DNA of 64,000 nucleotides from Ehretia macrophylla (lineage: Eukaryota > Streptophyta > Magnoliopsida > Boraginales > Ehretiaceae). The translations under genes were made by a program, and so were the position numbers. Positions 47,278 through 59,246 of this stretch are shown piece after piece (within the stretch, counting starts at the first letter, position 1; every line of letters begins with the position of its first letter). The stretch spans positions 8,258,501-8,322,500 of the forward strand of contig CM075770.1 in NCBI GenBank assembly GCA_037974665.1, written 5' to 3'. The notes under the pieces were generated by a model. The model saw nothing but the letters and a program-made list of their open reading frames with translations. It was not told the origin of the DNA and did no database searches.

Positions 47278-47751
47278 TTGTATCTAATTGACCGAGAGAA
47301 TGAGTCCAATTCTTCTATGCCCTTTTCATCTGCTTGTAACACTGATAAGGAAGCTTCGACATCCATCCTCTTTCCCATTGAAAGTCATCTCAATTCTTCA
47401 TCAAATACATCTTCTCCTATGGTACAACTCACAACATTGCCCATGGAGGCACAATTTGGTTTTGACCCATTTATGAACAATATGTTGCATACATCTTTTA
47501 ACTTATGGGTTGACCCAATGGGACACACTTATTTACAACACAAAATAGCCCCTGTTGACATAACCATGAACATTCTCACACACATCACATTGGGATGGGA
47601 TTTGTCACCTTTTCATGGTGACTTGGAAAATGCATGTTCTGCAGGAACAATGAACCATCATCTGTTGCATGATCATTTTCCTTTCAAGAACTGTGCTGAC
47701 ACGATTATCAGGCAATATGTGCCGAAGAGCTTTAAACATAGATTACTCTAA
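47278..47751 (+). pseudogene. Unassigned open block near 3' end of gypsy element
   Basis: 157 codons with no motif I recognise (for example TIRQYVPKSFKHRLL at its end), immediately before the conserved 3' untranslated stretch. Could be the end of a polyprotein or an extra ORF of the element. Fossil. Confidence 0.4.
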
Positions 47752-48258
47752 CATTGGCGTCTGGCTGAGGGCGTAAAACTCAGCGCTTCTAGGAAGCAAC
47801 CTAGATTTTTAAAATGCTTTTGTGTGATTTTAATTTTGTCTGTGTGATTTTCATTCTTTCTTTAGTCCTCCGTATTTGTTTTTGCTAAATGTATTTATAG
47901 GAATTTTGTTGAAATCCAGTCGCTTACTTGTAGCAGCATGTTCATAATTGATTGAAACTGATGATAATCTTAAACTGTTTTGTCTACTAATCTTTAATGA
48001 GATTGCAGAATGATTCATCTTTGGACAAAGATTAATAGACACATTCTTTTTCATCAAACATTTAATTGCTACAAATCAGCTGATATCTTTCCTTAACTAC
48101 TACATTTCCCTTTATACCTGATCAACATGTGCTACAGAGTAAGCAAACCATATGTTTGGGGATATATCATTTGTCATTGTGTTGTTACTTACTTATTGTA
48201 CTCTCACTTGTTTTACATTGCTATTTGCTTGAGGACAAACAAGGTTTAGGTTTGGGGA

Positions 48259-49999
48259 TGTTGATGGGATGATATTTGCACCACTCAAACCACTGTATTT
48301 CTCTACATTGCATCTTAACTTGTGGAATAAATACAATACTTAATACACTTTTGATGCAATGTAGGTTGATCCTTAAAAGTGAAGAAACCGGTCTTAAAAT
48401 GATGAAATACAAGTCAACGAGTTGTGCGATGGCATAAACCCGAGCACCATTGGGAAAATGAAGCTTACAGAGTTGGAATTTGCCCGAAACTAGCACGTAA
48501 TCAGACTTGGAACGCTGAAAATAGTCCAAAAACGCCTTGGTGAACGCTCAGTCAAAGTAAAAATTGGAAAAAGTCAAAATTGCAAAAGGACGCTCGAGCG
48601 CGCCCTCAACGGTGCTCAAGCGCCCCTTAGAAATTCTCGCGCTCTAGTGTCCCTTAGAAATTCTCGCGCTCGAGTGCGCGATCCTCGGTGCTTGAGTGCG
48701 CTTGCCGGAAGCTTCCACATGTGCAGATTGGTCCACGTGGATCGCCAAATGTCTCTGATTGGTCCACGTGAACACTAAGTGGCATAATTTAATTGGACCG
48801 CACTAGACGCGCGCTCGAGCACACCTAAACTAACCCTCGAGCGCCCTACACAATATGTTCCACAACGTTCCGGAAAGGCCACGCGGCGCGCTCCTATTCG
48901 ACGAGCGCGCCTCTGAATCTCAGGCCTATAAATACCCCCCAACCCTAAAGAAAAAAATATAGAAAATTAATTTAGGATTTTATTTTAATTTTTTTAATTG
49001 TTTTTTTAGTATTAGTTTAGGGTAGTTTAAATATGGTAGTATAAATAGTTAGTAGTTAGGGAAAAATACGGCGGAAGTAATGCCTGAATTTCTGGGGCAT
49101 GGGAAAAGGAGGAAATCTTGGAGTTGTGCTACGGAGTCCGAACTCGGACCTCGACTTCATTTATAGGGGAGCATCTCTTTAATCTCTTTTATATTTGAAT
49201 GTCGTTATAATGCCCGTGTTAATTCGGGATTTTGATTATATATTAATGGTCTTTTAATTTACCGATTTTCATGATTTGGACTGATTTAATTCATATGCAA
49301 TATAAGACTTGTATTAATTAAGTATTGTCTTTCATACATAATGCTTTTAAGTAGATATTATGATTGCTTTATTTTTGTGTCATATATCCATGCTTTAATA
49401 GTGAATTAATAGCTTGACAACCTTAAAGATTCCAAAAGACTATAGGTAATACTTTTAAGTAGATCATAGTTTCTATACTAGAAATGAGACGTTAATTACT
49501 TAGTTGAAACAAACCTTTTACACCCGGTTGTAAGGACAGTTCCATACTATGGCTCCAATGCTCGTAGATGGCACAACACCTACATCAAAGTTAGTAATCG
49601 GGATTTTAATAGACTAAGATAATTGACTAGGTTAATTCTTGTAACTTAACCTCTTGCATAGAATTAGAAAATCCTATTTCCGAGCCTAGATTAACTGCCT
49701 TAATATTAATCCGAGCTTAATTACTACCTTCCCATATTTATACTCCCAACTCTAACTTTAGTTTTGTTAACTTAGTTTAGTTTAGTTTTAATCAAAACCC
49801 ATCAATCTATCTGTCTTTACTTTTCAACACTCACTTAGAACACTTGCATACGCATTTATTCAACCGAACTAAACTTAGGAGCCTCCCTGTGGAATTCGAC
49901 TCCGCACTCAGAGCATACTAAACTACGAAGATCCGTACACTTGCGGGTTATTAAAACTTGGTCATTTTGTACCTAATTATAACGTACCATTTAATCGCA
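48259..49999 (+). repeat. 3' LTR of plus-strand gypsy element
   Basis: Starts TGTTGATGGGATGATATT right after the polypurine tract and contains the CTCCCTGTGGAATTCGACTC motif near its end (49883). It stops before D2 copy B begins at 50007; the exact last base is uncertain by a few. About 1.74 kb. A likely promoter TATA is CTATAAATACC (48926). A GC-rich part (48590-48910) repeats the GCGCTCGAG motif. Confidence 0.72.
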
Positions 50000-51420
50000 T
50001 TAGGTATTCACTTAGCAAAATAATTGTTGAATAACCCTCATAGACTGCAACATTTTAGACTTTTCTTTATAAATCGGCTCTACTTCCTTGTAAAGAGGGA
50101 AACCAAAAGATTACATCTACTAATGAGCAAAAACACATTATTTATTTATTTCAAAACCAATTTCACCGTGGGACTTCGTTTCACCAACCATCAAGACTTG
50201 CCTAGCTCAATTATCTGAACAAAAGCTAAGAATTGAATTAAATACCAACAATGCCGAGTAGGTGACAATGCCAAGCTGGTAGAACATATTGAAACAATAT
50301 TTATGCACAAAGGTGATTGTAGCTGGCACTGGAATAATCACGGGGTACTCCATACAAAGTAAGCAAGTCTTGAAAAAAAAAAATACCCGTACAAGGGCCT
50401 CCTTATTGATTTAGAAACTAGATTTGTCTCGGAGGATTTTTCTTTTGAAGAAGCCCATTGACTACTTTTAACCAGATAAAAATCATCTAATTGACTAGGC
50501 AAACCTTAGGCTTGAAAGTCATGCTCTTCTCCAGTTTGACGAAATGGACCTTCGGACTTCCACAAGGTAAGAGATTATGAGGTTAAATATCCGTGGCAGT
50601 TAATAATATAGATTGTTGTATAAGATATTTACTATTATGCCTGCTCATGTCTCAATAATTTTCCCTCTAGTAGATATTTAAATGCATTGTTATGCCTCTT
50701 TATGTAAACAAAAAGGAAAAAATCAGATATAAAACAATTAAATAATGCAACAATCCGTGTACTTTCTCAGACATCAGCAGTCATCAAAAGAAAGAAAAAA
50801 AAAGGAGCAATATTAGCATCGACTTCTGCAAATATGTATACAAAGATGCATGTTTTTAGTTGCGAGGCATGCCCTTGAAGAATGGAAAAAGATGCTTATA
50901 CGAGTAAAACAAAGTATGAAAATAGATACCAAATTTGACAATTGGTGAGACACTAATGAGACACATAACTTACATATTAGAAGATATACAACAGAAATGA
51001 TACTGAATAAATATTGAAGAAGCTAACAAACATAAGTTACTACATGCCCGGGCAAAGGTTTTTTAAATAGGTAAACAGTTTCATTTTCACTCGTCTATGA
51101 CGAATAATTTAGTAGCTCTTGAAATAACTTTTCCTTTTACATCTAGCAGACTTTTCTATGTATAAATAAAATAGGTACAACCTTTTGGGCTTTCTAGACA
51201 GGTAAAATAGATAATAGACATGTATAAACATACAAGTATATGTCTATTTGACCTACTAGCACAAAGTACTACTACTAGAATCAGACGCACCACATAGGCC
51301 ACATTTGGAGAATATATAATATCAGGCCTAAGGAAACGGGCTGCGGCATACTTCCATTCTAGTTTTGACCACTCAGACCCTTGGCATTATTAGTTTTTAT
51401 TTGTTCTTTTTGTCTTCTTT

Positions 51421-52020
51421 TTTTTTTTGGGTCAAAATAAAGTTTCATTGCCTGAAAACAAAATACGTCATCAGCTAGCCAATCCCAATTGGCTCCATAT
51501 TCCGGTTTAAGTAGAGTATACAAAGAGTGGGGAGGGGGGAGGGGGATTAAAGAATCAATATCCTAGCAAAGCATTTCTTAATCTACTTTTAGTGAGCCAG
51601 TCAGCTAACTCGTTACCTTTGTTGTTCTTGTCATGAAACTGCATATTGGCATCGTGTCTAGGATTGAAATCCAGAACTGAAATATTCCTCTATGCATGAG
51701 GAATGTTACAATACAACTTAAAATCAAATTATCACTAGTTCTGCACTTGATTGCCCAATCAACATGCATTTTAGCAAATTAGCAAAAAAAAACATGCATT
51801 TTAGCAGTTCTATGAATACATTAAAATCTAATAGATGGAATTTTAGTTGTAATTGTCCCGATATCTTCCACAATTGGCTTCGTGGTCCAGTTGTTGGTTT
51901 GATCGATTGCAAGATTGCTTCAATATCATTTTCAATAATAACGTTTTCAATTTAAATTTACTTGACAAAGAGGCAAAAACTCCTTAGTGCTAGAGCTTTT
52001 GCTTGAAGAACTGAATTGCT
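51421..52020 (-). mobile_element. LINE RNase H / 3'-end remnant, copy B
   Basis: The minus strand reads VLQAKALALRSFCLFV, ENVIIENDIEAILQSIKPTT and, near the end, MQFHDKNNKGNELADWLTKS. This is the order and style of the C-terminal RNase H domain of plant LINE ORF2 (usual A.ALR.GL, NVIIESD, R..N..AD.LAK). A reversed poly-A tail follows at 51420-51430. Degraded. Confidence 0.72.
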
Positions 52021-52491
52021 CTTGATAAGGCCAGACCATTCCTACCCTTAGCATTATAGGAGTGAATTTGGTTTGTCGAATACTCATATGTATCTCGACA
52101 AATACGAACTAAATCTTGGCATAAACTTGGTGTTAACTAAGAGGTCAAAAGAGGGATTTGAATATAAATCAGTCACAAATAAGAGACAGTTGGAGATAAA
52201 TTAAATAAAAATTTAAAGTCTTTGAAACTCTTTAAGACAAAGAACAAAGTCACTTCCGAAAAATAAATGAAAGACAGGAATTGGAACAAAATTCCAATAA
52301 TTGCTGTAAATTTTTGGCTGAGTTTTTGGTCAGTATATATACAATTGTATAGAGATGAAAATTTGCTTTTTTTTTTCTTAATAAATAGTTGCACCCTTTT
52401 GGTGTTTTTTAACGCAAAGCTAGTTAACAAAAGAAAAATAATTAAAAAAATACTTCGGACAACATTAAACTACTGATATTTTACCTTGGAA

Positions 52492-53040
52492 ACAGGGGCG
52501 AACCCAGAAATCTAACATTGGGGGACCATTTTTTTTTGTACATTGTTTTTTATATAATATTTTTTGATCTAGTAGAAAAGAGACTCAATTTTTACATTTT
52601 TAATTTTTTTTTACAATTTTATTAAAAAAAATTTGGTTATGATTTCATTTTACGGTAATTTAAAAGATTTGATAAGCAAAATAATTAATAAATATTAAAA
52701 GATCTGGTATAATGCAATAGATAATAGTTTTAGTTTAGTGGTTAGATATTAAATAAGATGTTATGAATTCGAAACTAATTAGAAGTCATGTTCTTTAGAT
52801 ATTAATTCTTTTTCATTCATAACTAAAGCTACAAAAATAAATGCAATTATGGTAACTTGAACCCCCAACCATCAACATAATACTATTTGTAATTAACCAC
52901 CAAGCCAACTTTATATTTTTGAAAGCTTTTATCACTTTTTAAATATTTATTGGGGGGCCAAAATCTGATTTTTAAAAAAAAATTCATTAAATTTTTTTTT
53001 TTTTTGGAGGTCGGGGGGCCGGGGGCCCCATCGGTCCCTC
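52492..53040. mobile_element. GGGGCG-ended transposon relic (hAT-like?)
   Basis: Starts CAGGGGCGAACCCAG and ends CCTAAATCCGCCTCTA. Flanked by CTTGGA / CTTAGA, and removing it restores ACCTTGGAAGCCTCTTCGCA as in copy A (40850). About 550 bp, non-coding, with a G-rich patch at 53008-53030. Confidence 0.68.
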
Positions 53041-53392
53041 CCTAAATCCGCCTCTACTTAGAAGCCTCTTCGCAAGAAACTTTTCCATTTTTGAAAATAT
53101 TAAACTGATTAAGTGTACACTTTCTAATAGATTAAACTTTTAGATGAGAAAATAATTAATATTATATCAAATTCCAAGTTATTATTCCACATGCAAGGCC
53201 ATAATATTTGTTTATTGATAAATGATCAATAAAGTAAATTATTTTATAATAGTTTAAACTTTTAGACAATGTCGTTAATTAAGACACTTACGAGCGTAAA
53301 GGCTTAAACAAAGATTGCCTAGCAAATAATGCTTCCTCGAGAGGAAACGAACCACCCATGACCCTGGCAATGTCGACATGGAAAAAACTAAA

Positions 53393-53724
53393 GGGTAAAT
53401 AGCACTACAACCCCCTATACTTTAGCAAAAATGCATAGCACCCCCTATGGTTTCAAAAGTGCACCGAAATTCCCTGTGGTTTTAAAACCGTGCACACGCA
53501 CCCCCTCCCTAATTTTTCGTCAACAAATTTAACTGAATTATATAAAAAGACTTAAATGCCCTTCAATTTTTATTTTTTTTCCTCATTTCCTTTTCTTTTT
53601 TGTTTACAAACACACAGACACACACACACACAGATACACATACACATACACACACACAGACACACACACAGAGACACGCACACAGACACACACACAGACA
53701 CATGCACACAGACACAAACAGAGA

Positions 53725-53766
<42 letters not shown>

Positions 53767-54235
53767 AATATATATATATATATAATATACACACACGTGT
53801 GTACGGGGATAGAGAGGTTGACGGGGAGGGTGTGACGGTGGAGTTGGGGCGGGGGGTTAGGGGGGGGGTGGGGATGGTGAGGGTGGGAGGGAGAGGGGGG
53901 GGGGCGGAGGGGGTGGTTTGAGGAAGAAGATAGGTTTTTATTTTTTATTTTATTTTATTTTTGTGAAAATTGCATTGAGAGAAAAGAAAAGAAAAAAAAA
54001 ACTATATATAAGGGCATTTTTTGTCTAATTAAGTAATAATTTAAGCCTAAAAACATGAAAAATCGCACCAAACGTGCGTGTAATGCACTCTCCGTTAAAA
54101 GTAACGGTTTTTTTAACGGAGGGGGCTGTGGTGCTACATTTTTAAAACCACGGGGGGTTCTGGTGCACTTTTAAAACCACTGGGAGGTCTTATGCACTTT
54201 TGCTAAAGTATAAGGGGTTGTGGTGCTATTTACCC
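53393..54235. mobile_element. MULE-type MITE with 9-bp target duplication and embedded CA microsatellite
   Basis: AAAACTAAA flanks it (53384-53392, 54236-54244). Inverted ends are GGGTAAATAGCACTACAACC and, right end reversed, GGGTAAATAGCACCACAACC, continuing through CCC.TATACTTTAGCAAAA. D2 copies A and C show the empty site (GGAAAACTAAATACC, about 41271). Inside are an interrupted CA repeat (53610-53764) and a G-rich tract (53800-53917). The ORFs across the repeat are chance. Confidence 0.9.
53610..53764 (+). repeat. Interrupted (CA)n / CACAGA microsatellite
   Basis: About 155 bp of ACACAC with regular CAGA interruptions, then a pure CA stretch, followed by (TA)n. Lies within the MULE MITE. 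Confidence 0.9.
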
Positions 54236-54284
54236 AAAACTAAATACCATATTACGCCTAGCAACTAAAATCTTTCTTTCAAAT

Positions 54285-54640
54285 AAGTCAGCAAACAAAC
54301 TATATTCAGAGGCAAAGTTGTCCCGATATAACCTGTTGTTCCTCGCCTTCCAAACAGTATACACCATACCGCAGACCAAAAGCCTAGCAAGAGTGGCTTG
54401 AAGATCGTTTGCTCTTCACCACTTAGTACTCCAGTCAACCAACGCAACACAGTTTGAAAATTGCTCAGTGATCATAACACAATCCAGTCTTCTAGGCCAA
54501 AGCCTTCTACTCAAACCGCAGCCAAAAAGAAAGTGCTCACTGTCTTCATCCACCATATTACAGAAAATGCATCTAATGTCAAATGTGACACCCCAAGCGA
54601 ATAAGCCATCTTTAGTTGGCAACATGTTAAGAATTACTAA
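54285..54640 (-). mobile_element. LINE reverse-transcriptase zinc-binding (zf-RVT) fragment
   Basis: The minus strand reads MLPTKDGLFAWGVTFDIRCI, then CIFCNMVDEDSEHFLFGC and LSRRLW, followed in another frame by WSAVWCILFGRRGT. This is the zinc-binding domain that follows RT in plant LINEs (L.TKD.L..WG......C.FC....E...HLFF.C). One frame change separates the two parts. It is the domain that should precede the RNase H remnant at 51421-52020 on the same strand, so both may stem from one old LINE now split by later sequence. Confidence 0.8.
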
Positions 54641-57600
54641 CCAAGTGATAAAGTTATATTTAGGGATCCTAACTTGACTATTAAATACTATTGAAGTATG
54701 AGGTGCGATTTACTCTGTTGACCATTGAAAATTGAATAATTACTTGTTAGAAAGTTGCACTTTATTTGTTGTATTTTGATAATGTTATGGACTCTTAATT
54801 AGGCGACAATGACTTGCTAGTCGAGAGCCCGCATGGGTACCATGTAATTAGACCCTTTTGGTCTATTGACAAAGAATTTCATGACGAGTTGCATGGGTCA
54901 TATATTTGGTGTACTACAGTTGGCGTACAATCATAAGGGATATAAGTGTTTGTGTTTGAGATTAATATGGTAGCAGAGGCATGTTTTTAACAAATCAAAT
55001 AGTATATCCTCATTAATTACGTATTTTTTACCTCTATAAATATAAATTTATAGAGATTTTTACTCTTACAATCTCTTTTTTGGTGGACGCTAGTAACTCC
55101 ACAATTCTAGAAGATGTTGAGAGTATAGGGTAGAGGCCAAAACCCTAGGGTTCCTCTTAGCACAACTATTTATAAGAATCTCCTAACTTGTCACTCAAGT
55201 TGAACCTATTGTTATTTGAGCTTAAACTGACAGAAACATAATAAGCTATTAGAAAAATAGGGCTAAAGGTGAGGCTATATTATAATTAGGCTCTGTTTGG
55301 CCTAATTGTAAAATTTCATATTTTGAGCTGTAGAACTTTTAGAGTAGAATTTTTATAAGAAGTGCTGTTAAATAAAAGTCATTGACTGTTTGGCCTGTAT
55401 TAGATAACGTTGAGTTTTTAAAAATTTTAAAGGTAATATCGGACTTTAAAAATATAGAATGGTATATTTGAGAAAAAAAAACTTCCCGCATTATATAAAA
55501 CAGTTTTGCAAAAACTTTTTTTGGAAAGTTCCAATTTAGAGATTCTCAGTTTTTAATTTTTTTCAGCTTCAGTTTTTAGCTAAAAGTATTTTTAAAAGTG
55601 AGTCAAACAATTTAGTTCAACTTTTAAACTCACAAGAAGTATTTTTAAATATCTAAAAATTAAGTCAAACAAAATCTTAGTATTTTTTAAGTTAGAGAGT
55701 AGCTGGTCGAATTTCGACCGATCCTTTGGTCGAATTGATTATATTGGAGCCTTTGTCCACTGTTTAGACTTGAATCGAAATAGGAGTCTGTGGACTCGTT
55801 GAAGTTCTATGTTTGACCTGTGTGCCCGTAGGCTTAATATGGCATGATAGGCTTGATATGGCCCGTAGGCTTGTTGTGGCCCGTAGGCTTGAAACACACA
55901 CAGCACAACTTCCCAGTATTTTATAGCTCACTATGTGTATTTATAAATGTCACAAGTGAAATTAACCGGTAACAAAGAATGATGAGAGATAGTAAAAGCT
56001 AAGACAATAATATTTTTTGAATAGGAATGATTTTGGTTACAAGGGTTTCGGATAGAAAGAATTTTGTTATAATATGACGTACTGGCGCTTTACCTTTGTA
56101 TGTATGAAAATTTGACATGGGCTAGTGGCTCACTTCATTTGGTTTGTAGTATGTGAATATGATTTAGAGGTTTATTTACTTCAATGAGATTTATCCTGTC
56201 GTCAATGATCTGACATGTATCCGGAATCCGGAAAGGTTGATTCAGGCCTCAGGGCATGAGTTAATATATTTTATACAAGGAGTCGTTGTGGATGGTGATA
56301 GGTTGCTTTTGGGGCATGAGTTAATATATTCGTCAAGTCTTCCCCCGTGGATGGTATAGGTTCTTTTTTTTTTTTTGCTAAAAGGGATGGTATAGGTTCT
56401 TTGGTGTTGTTGGTTTGGCATTTTTGGGGCAATCCCTGATGGTGATAGGTTTACTTTTGTGTCATCCCCCGTTAATGGTGGTATGTTTTTTTATTTTTTG
56501 TGTGTCAAAGGTTGGTTTTTGTGTGTCAAAGGTTGGTTTTTGTGTACACCCCGAGGATGGTGATAGATTTTCTTTTTTTGTGTAGAAGGTTCGTTTTTTT
56601 TTTTTCCACATCTTGAGCTTAAAAATTCATTGACCCAAAAAAAAAAAGCTTAAAATTTCATACCCAAAGATAAGATTGGTGTTGTAAACTTAAGAAAAAA
56701 ATACTTAAAACTCTTGTCCACTGACTTAAAATAATTCACTCAAGTTATTTCTTATACTCAAAATATCTACTTATAAACCACTCAAAGTTATCTCTTGTAC
56801 CATGACATTTACGTTCAATTGACTTTGGTATAAAGTTCTTGCAAATTAGTTACTTCTTCAATTAGTCAATCATGGGTGTCATGTAAAGGTATTGGAGAAT
56901 CCAATTGTCCTACACATATATATATATATATAAGGAGTATATTCAAAATCAGTGTTTAATATCTTGAGCTATCTATATAACACTAATTGATTTAAGATGA
57001 AACCTCAAGTTATTTGACATGGTATTAAAATTGGGTCTTAGTCCTATATTAACCATCCATATGCAATATGTTGTGGTTTGACTTGTTGTGCATCAATTTT
57101 GATACATAGTTTTCAATTTCACTGCTCTTATACTACATAATTTATTAATTGTGTCTCTGACAAATGTTATATTAATTAATTAATCATGGGTCACACATAA
57201 AGACGAGTGTAAAATTTAAATATTATCCTATATTAATAAATCAAGATATCAGAATATCAAATACCAGTATATAAAACCGTAAGCCACTTCACTTAACACT
57301 ATTGATTTTCCTATACATTCCTGGTTAACTATGTGAACTCACTAGCGTTAAACGAGGAATGTTGAATAGTCAACCTCAATTTTATTAATTGAGGAATGTT
57401 GTTTTCGCATGAACAATGGTGGGATCTCATTGTAGCAGATTCTTTACCAAGAAAAAAAAAAAATTGTAGAAGCAGATGGCTACGGGGCTTAATGCATTTG
57501 TGGCTATGTTTTTCTTTAATTTGACACTGTCGATTTTGATGCGATGTGCCTTCTCTCCTTTTTTGTTCTTTTCTGGGTCATTACAGGTTTATGGTTAGCA

Positions 57601-57697
57601 TATTTGATTGCAATCCCTGATGGTGATGCGTTTACTTTTCTGTCATCCCCCGTTAATGGTGATTGTTTTTTTGTTTTTATTTTTTTTGTGTCAAAGG
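54641..57697. other. Gene-free stretch with local repeats
   Basis: No ORF that I can support. Direct repeats: CCCGTAGGCTTG (about 55824-55890, three close copies); GATGGTGATAGGTT-like units alternating with GTGTCAAAGG (56280-56590), of which 56430-56520 recurs at 57605-57697 just before the membrane-gene fragment. The block 55915-55990 matches 62385-62455. TGGTAGCAGAGGCATG at 54969 resembles an LTR-element primer-binding site but no LTR pair is seen. A (TA)n run lies at 56916-56932. Confidence 0.45.
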
Positions 57698-57890
57698 ATG
57701 GGCAACACTACAAGTCAGATTAAGCAATTTATTCTCTCCATGAAAACAAGCTAGAACCTCTTTTTCCCACCTCTAACCAGCCACAGTCATCAACTAAAGA
57801 AACTGCACTCGACCTTGAAGCTGCAATAGCCGAAGATGATCATGAGCCCCAAGCCATACCACCCATCGATAATGATCCTCAGCTTCCACT
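57698..57890 (+). pseudogene. Membrane-protein family, dead 5' fragment
   Basis: ATGGGCAACACTACAAGTCA begins exactly like the gene at 63194 and follows it through the hydrophilic N-terminal third (LSMK..., CCACAGTCATCAACT, AGCCATACCACCCATCGATA). After MGNTTSQIKQFILSMKTS it meets a TAG, and small length changes break the frame. The similarity ends near 57890, before the first membrane segment. No membrane part follows. Confidence 0.78.
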
Positions 57891-58059
57891 TCACCACTTG
57901 CACTTCATCTTTAATTGGGTAATTACTATATATTGCAAAGTGTCACTCGCAATTTGTGAATTAATTAAAAAGAGTTCTAATTTAATTAATTAATTGGATT
58001 AATTTTTCGTTACCGATTAATTATGAACCTGAGAGGTCACTCACAAAAGAGATTTATGA
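57891..58059. other. Short non-coding stretch
   Basis: AT-rich, with TTAATTAATTAATTGG at about 57980. Nothing else seen. Confidence 0.4.
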
Positions 58060-58742
58060 AATGCTACCCCCTTTAAGCTATTAAATGACGTTTTTACCCT
58101 TTTATAATACATATATATTTTTTTCTCTTCTTCTCTGCCTATTTTTTTTTTTTCTACTTAATAAAAAAAATAAAAAAAGGTCATCTTCACAACACCCCTC
58201 CCCCTTATTCCCCTGCCCCCCACCCCCACCCCCACCCTTGCCACCCTTCCCCACCTCCACTCCCTACGCTACGCCACGTTCTCGTTATTGCACCGGATCT
58301 AGCAACAATAGCAAGAACTCACTACTGAGCCGAATCTTGCAGTAGTAGCGAGAACTCGCTACAACAGCAGCGCCGACAACAACAGCGAGAACTCGATGCT
58401 ACTGCCAGATCTGGCACAACAACATGAAGGGTGGGGGTAGGGAAGGGTGGCGGGGCAGGGTGGATGGGTAGGTAGGGAGGAAAGGGTTGGGATGTTGGAG
58501 AAGATGACCTTTTTAATTTTTTAATTTTTTTATTTAATGGTAAATAAAAAAATAGGTAGAGATAAAGAGAAAAAAAGAAAAAAAATTATGCATTATAAAA
58601 GGGTAAAAACGTCATTTAATAGCCTAGAAAAGGGTAGTGCAAAGACTTTTAATAATGCATGAGTCTTTCTTGAAGTTTTATGAACACAGGGGGTAGAGTG
58701 ATCGTTTCACATATCACAGGAGGGTAGCGTGATATTTATCCA
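58060..58742. mobile_element. MITE-like inverted-repeat element, left end eroded
   Basis: The inner arms are good inverted copies: GCTATTAAATGACGTTTTTACCC (58077-58100) and GGGTAAAAACGTCATTTAATAG (58601-58622). The right outer arm continues GGGTAGAGTGATCGTTTCAC, AGGAGGGTAGCGTGATATTT, resembling the MULE-type MITE ends elsewhere in the window; the left outer arm cannot be recognised. No target duplication seen. The middle holds a C-rich tract (58195-58260) and GCAAC/AGCGAGAACTC repeats (58270-58400). Confidence 0.6.
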
Positions 58743-58943
58743 AAGATTAAATTAATTTTACGGTTGTCCTAATATTAATTTAATTGGACTTGTAGTAATA
58801 AGATATTTGATCTGGTTATTAAGGAGTCTGAGTCTGATCAATTTAAATAGATTAAATTATTATATGCTTTAAATCTGCGTAAATAATTATGAACGGATAC
58901 ATGTAATTATTCTGTTGCATAATTAAATTTTTAATTATCATGT

Positions 58944-59246
58944 ATGTTTCCTAACAGTAACATTGTTAAGCAAATATCTTCTAAAGTTCTTACGTTTATA
59001 AGGGATCCGAACACTAAGGCAGAAAAGTCTCTTAAGAGTTTGTGCAAAATTTTGCATGGCAAGTCGAGATATCACCCTATCATCCGTAAAACTCTATGTT
59101 GTCCACTTCATGATGTACCCAAGATGATAATCACGGGTTGGCTTTGGATTGAGGACTATAAGCCAATACACAAAGAATGCAATGACTATCTATGTGATGT
59201 ATACATTATGAAATTGTTTCATCTTTATTATCTTTTAATCGTCTAA
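58944..59246 (+). CDS. Unrecognised ORF, doubtful
   Basis: 100 codons, preceded by TTTCCTAACAG, which could be a splice acceptor. It is cysteine-bearing (CKILHGKS, LCCPLHDV, HKECNDYLCDV). I recognise no family, and nothing around it supports a gene: the flanks are AT-rich and no second exon is evident. It may be a degraded exon or chance. Confidence 0.15.
   Translation: MFPNSNIVKQISSKVLTFIRDPNTKAEKSLKSLCKILHGKSRYHPIIRKTLCCPLHDVPKMIITGWLWIEDYKPIHKECNDYLCDVYIMKLFHLYYLLIV

Larger units (their letters stand above)
44574..49999 (+). mobile_element. Gypsy-type LTR element, plus strand, partial, with nested solo LTR
   Basis: A fossil. It has gag-like sequence (44574-44938 and 46512-47106, split by a solo LTR), a second open block (47278-47751), the conserved GGCGTCTGGCTGAGGGCGTA..CAGCGCTTC stretch seen near the 3' end of many plant Athila/Tat-type elements (47754-47800), a polypurine tract (TTTGGGGA, 48251-48258) and a long 3' LTR. 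No protease, RT or integrase is present, so it is either internally deleted or a non-autonomous form. The left end meets a truncated copia element. Broken. Confidence 0.75.
50007..54284. repeat. Segmental duplication D2, copy B
   Basis: Collinear with 38387-41410, interrupted by a GGGGCG-ended element (52492) and a MULE MITE (53393), and ending where LINE sequence begins (about 54285). No intact gene. Confidence 0.8.

Noticed and set aside
53556-53921. ORFs of 60-120 codons on both strands across the CA repeat
   Set aside because: They translate a microsatellite (repeating TH/VC residues) and have no other support.
54969-54984. TGGTAGCAGAGGCATG as an LTR primer-binding site
   Set aside because: Only loosely like the initiator-Met site and no LTR could be found around it; kept as a remark only.
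58085-58345. Proline-rich ORF
   Set aside because: Arises from a C-rich tract inside a MITE; no conservation signal.
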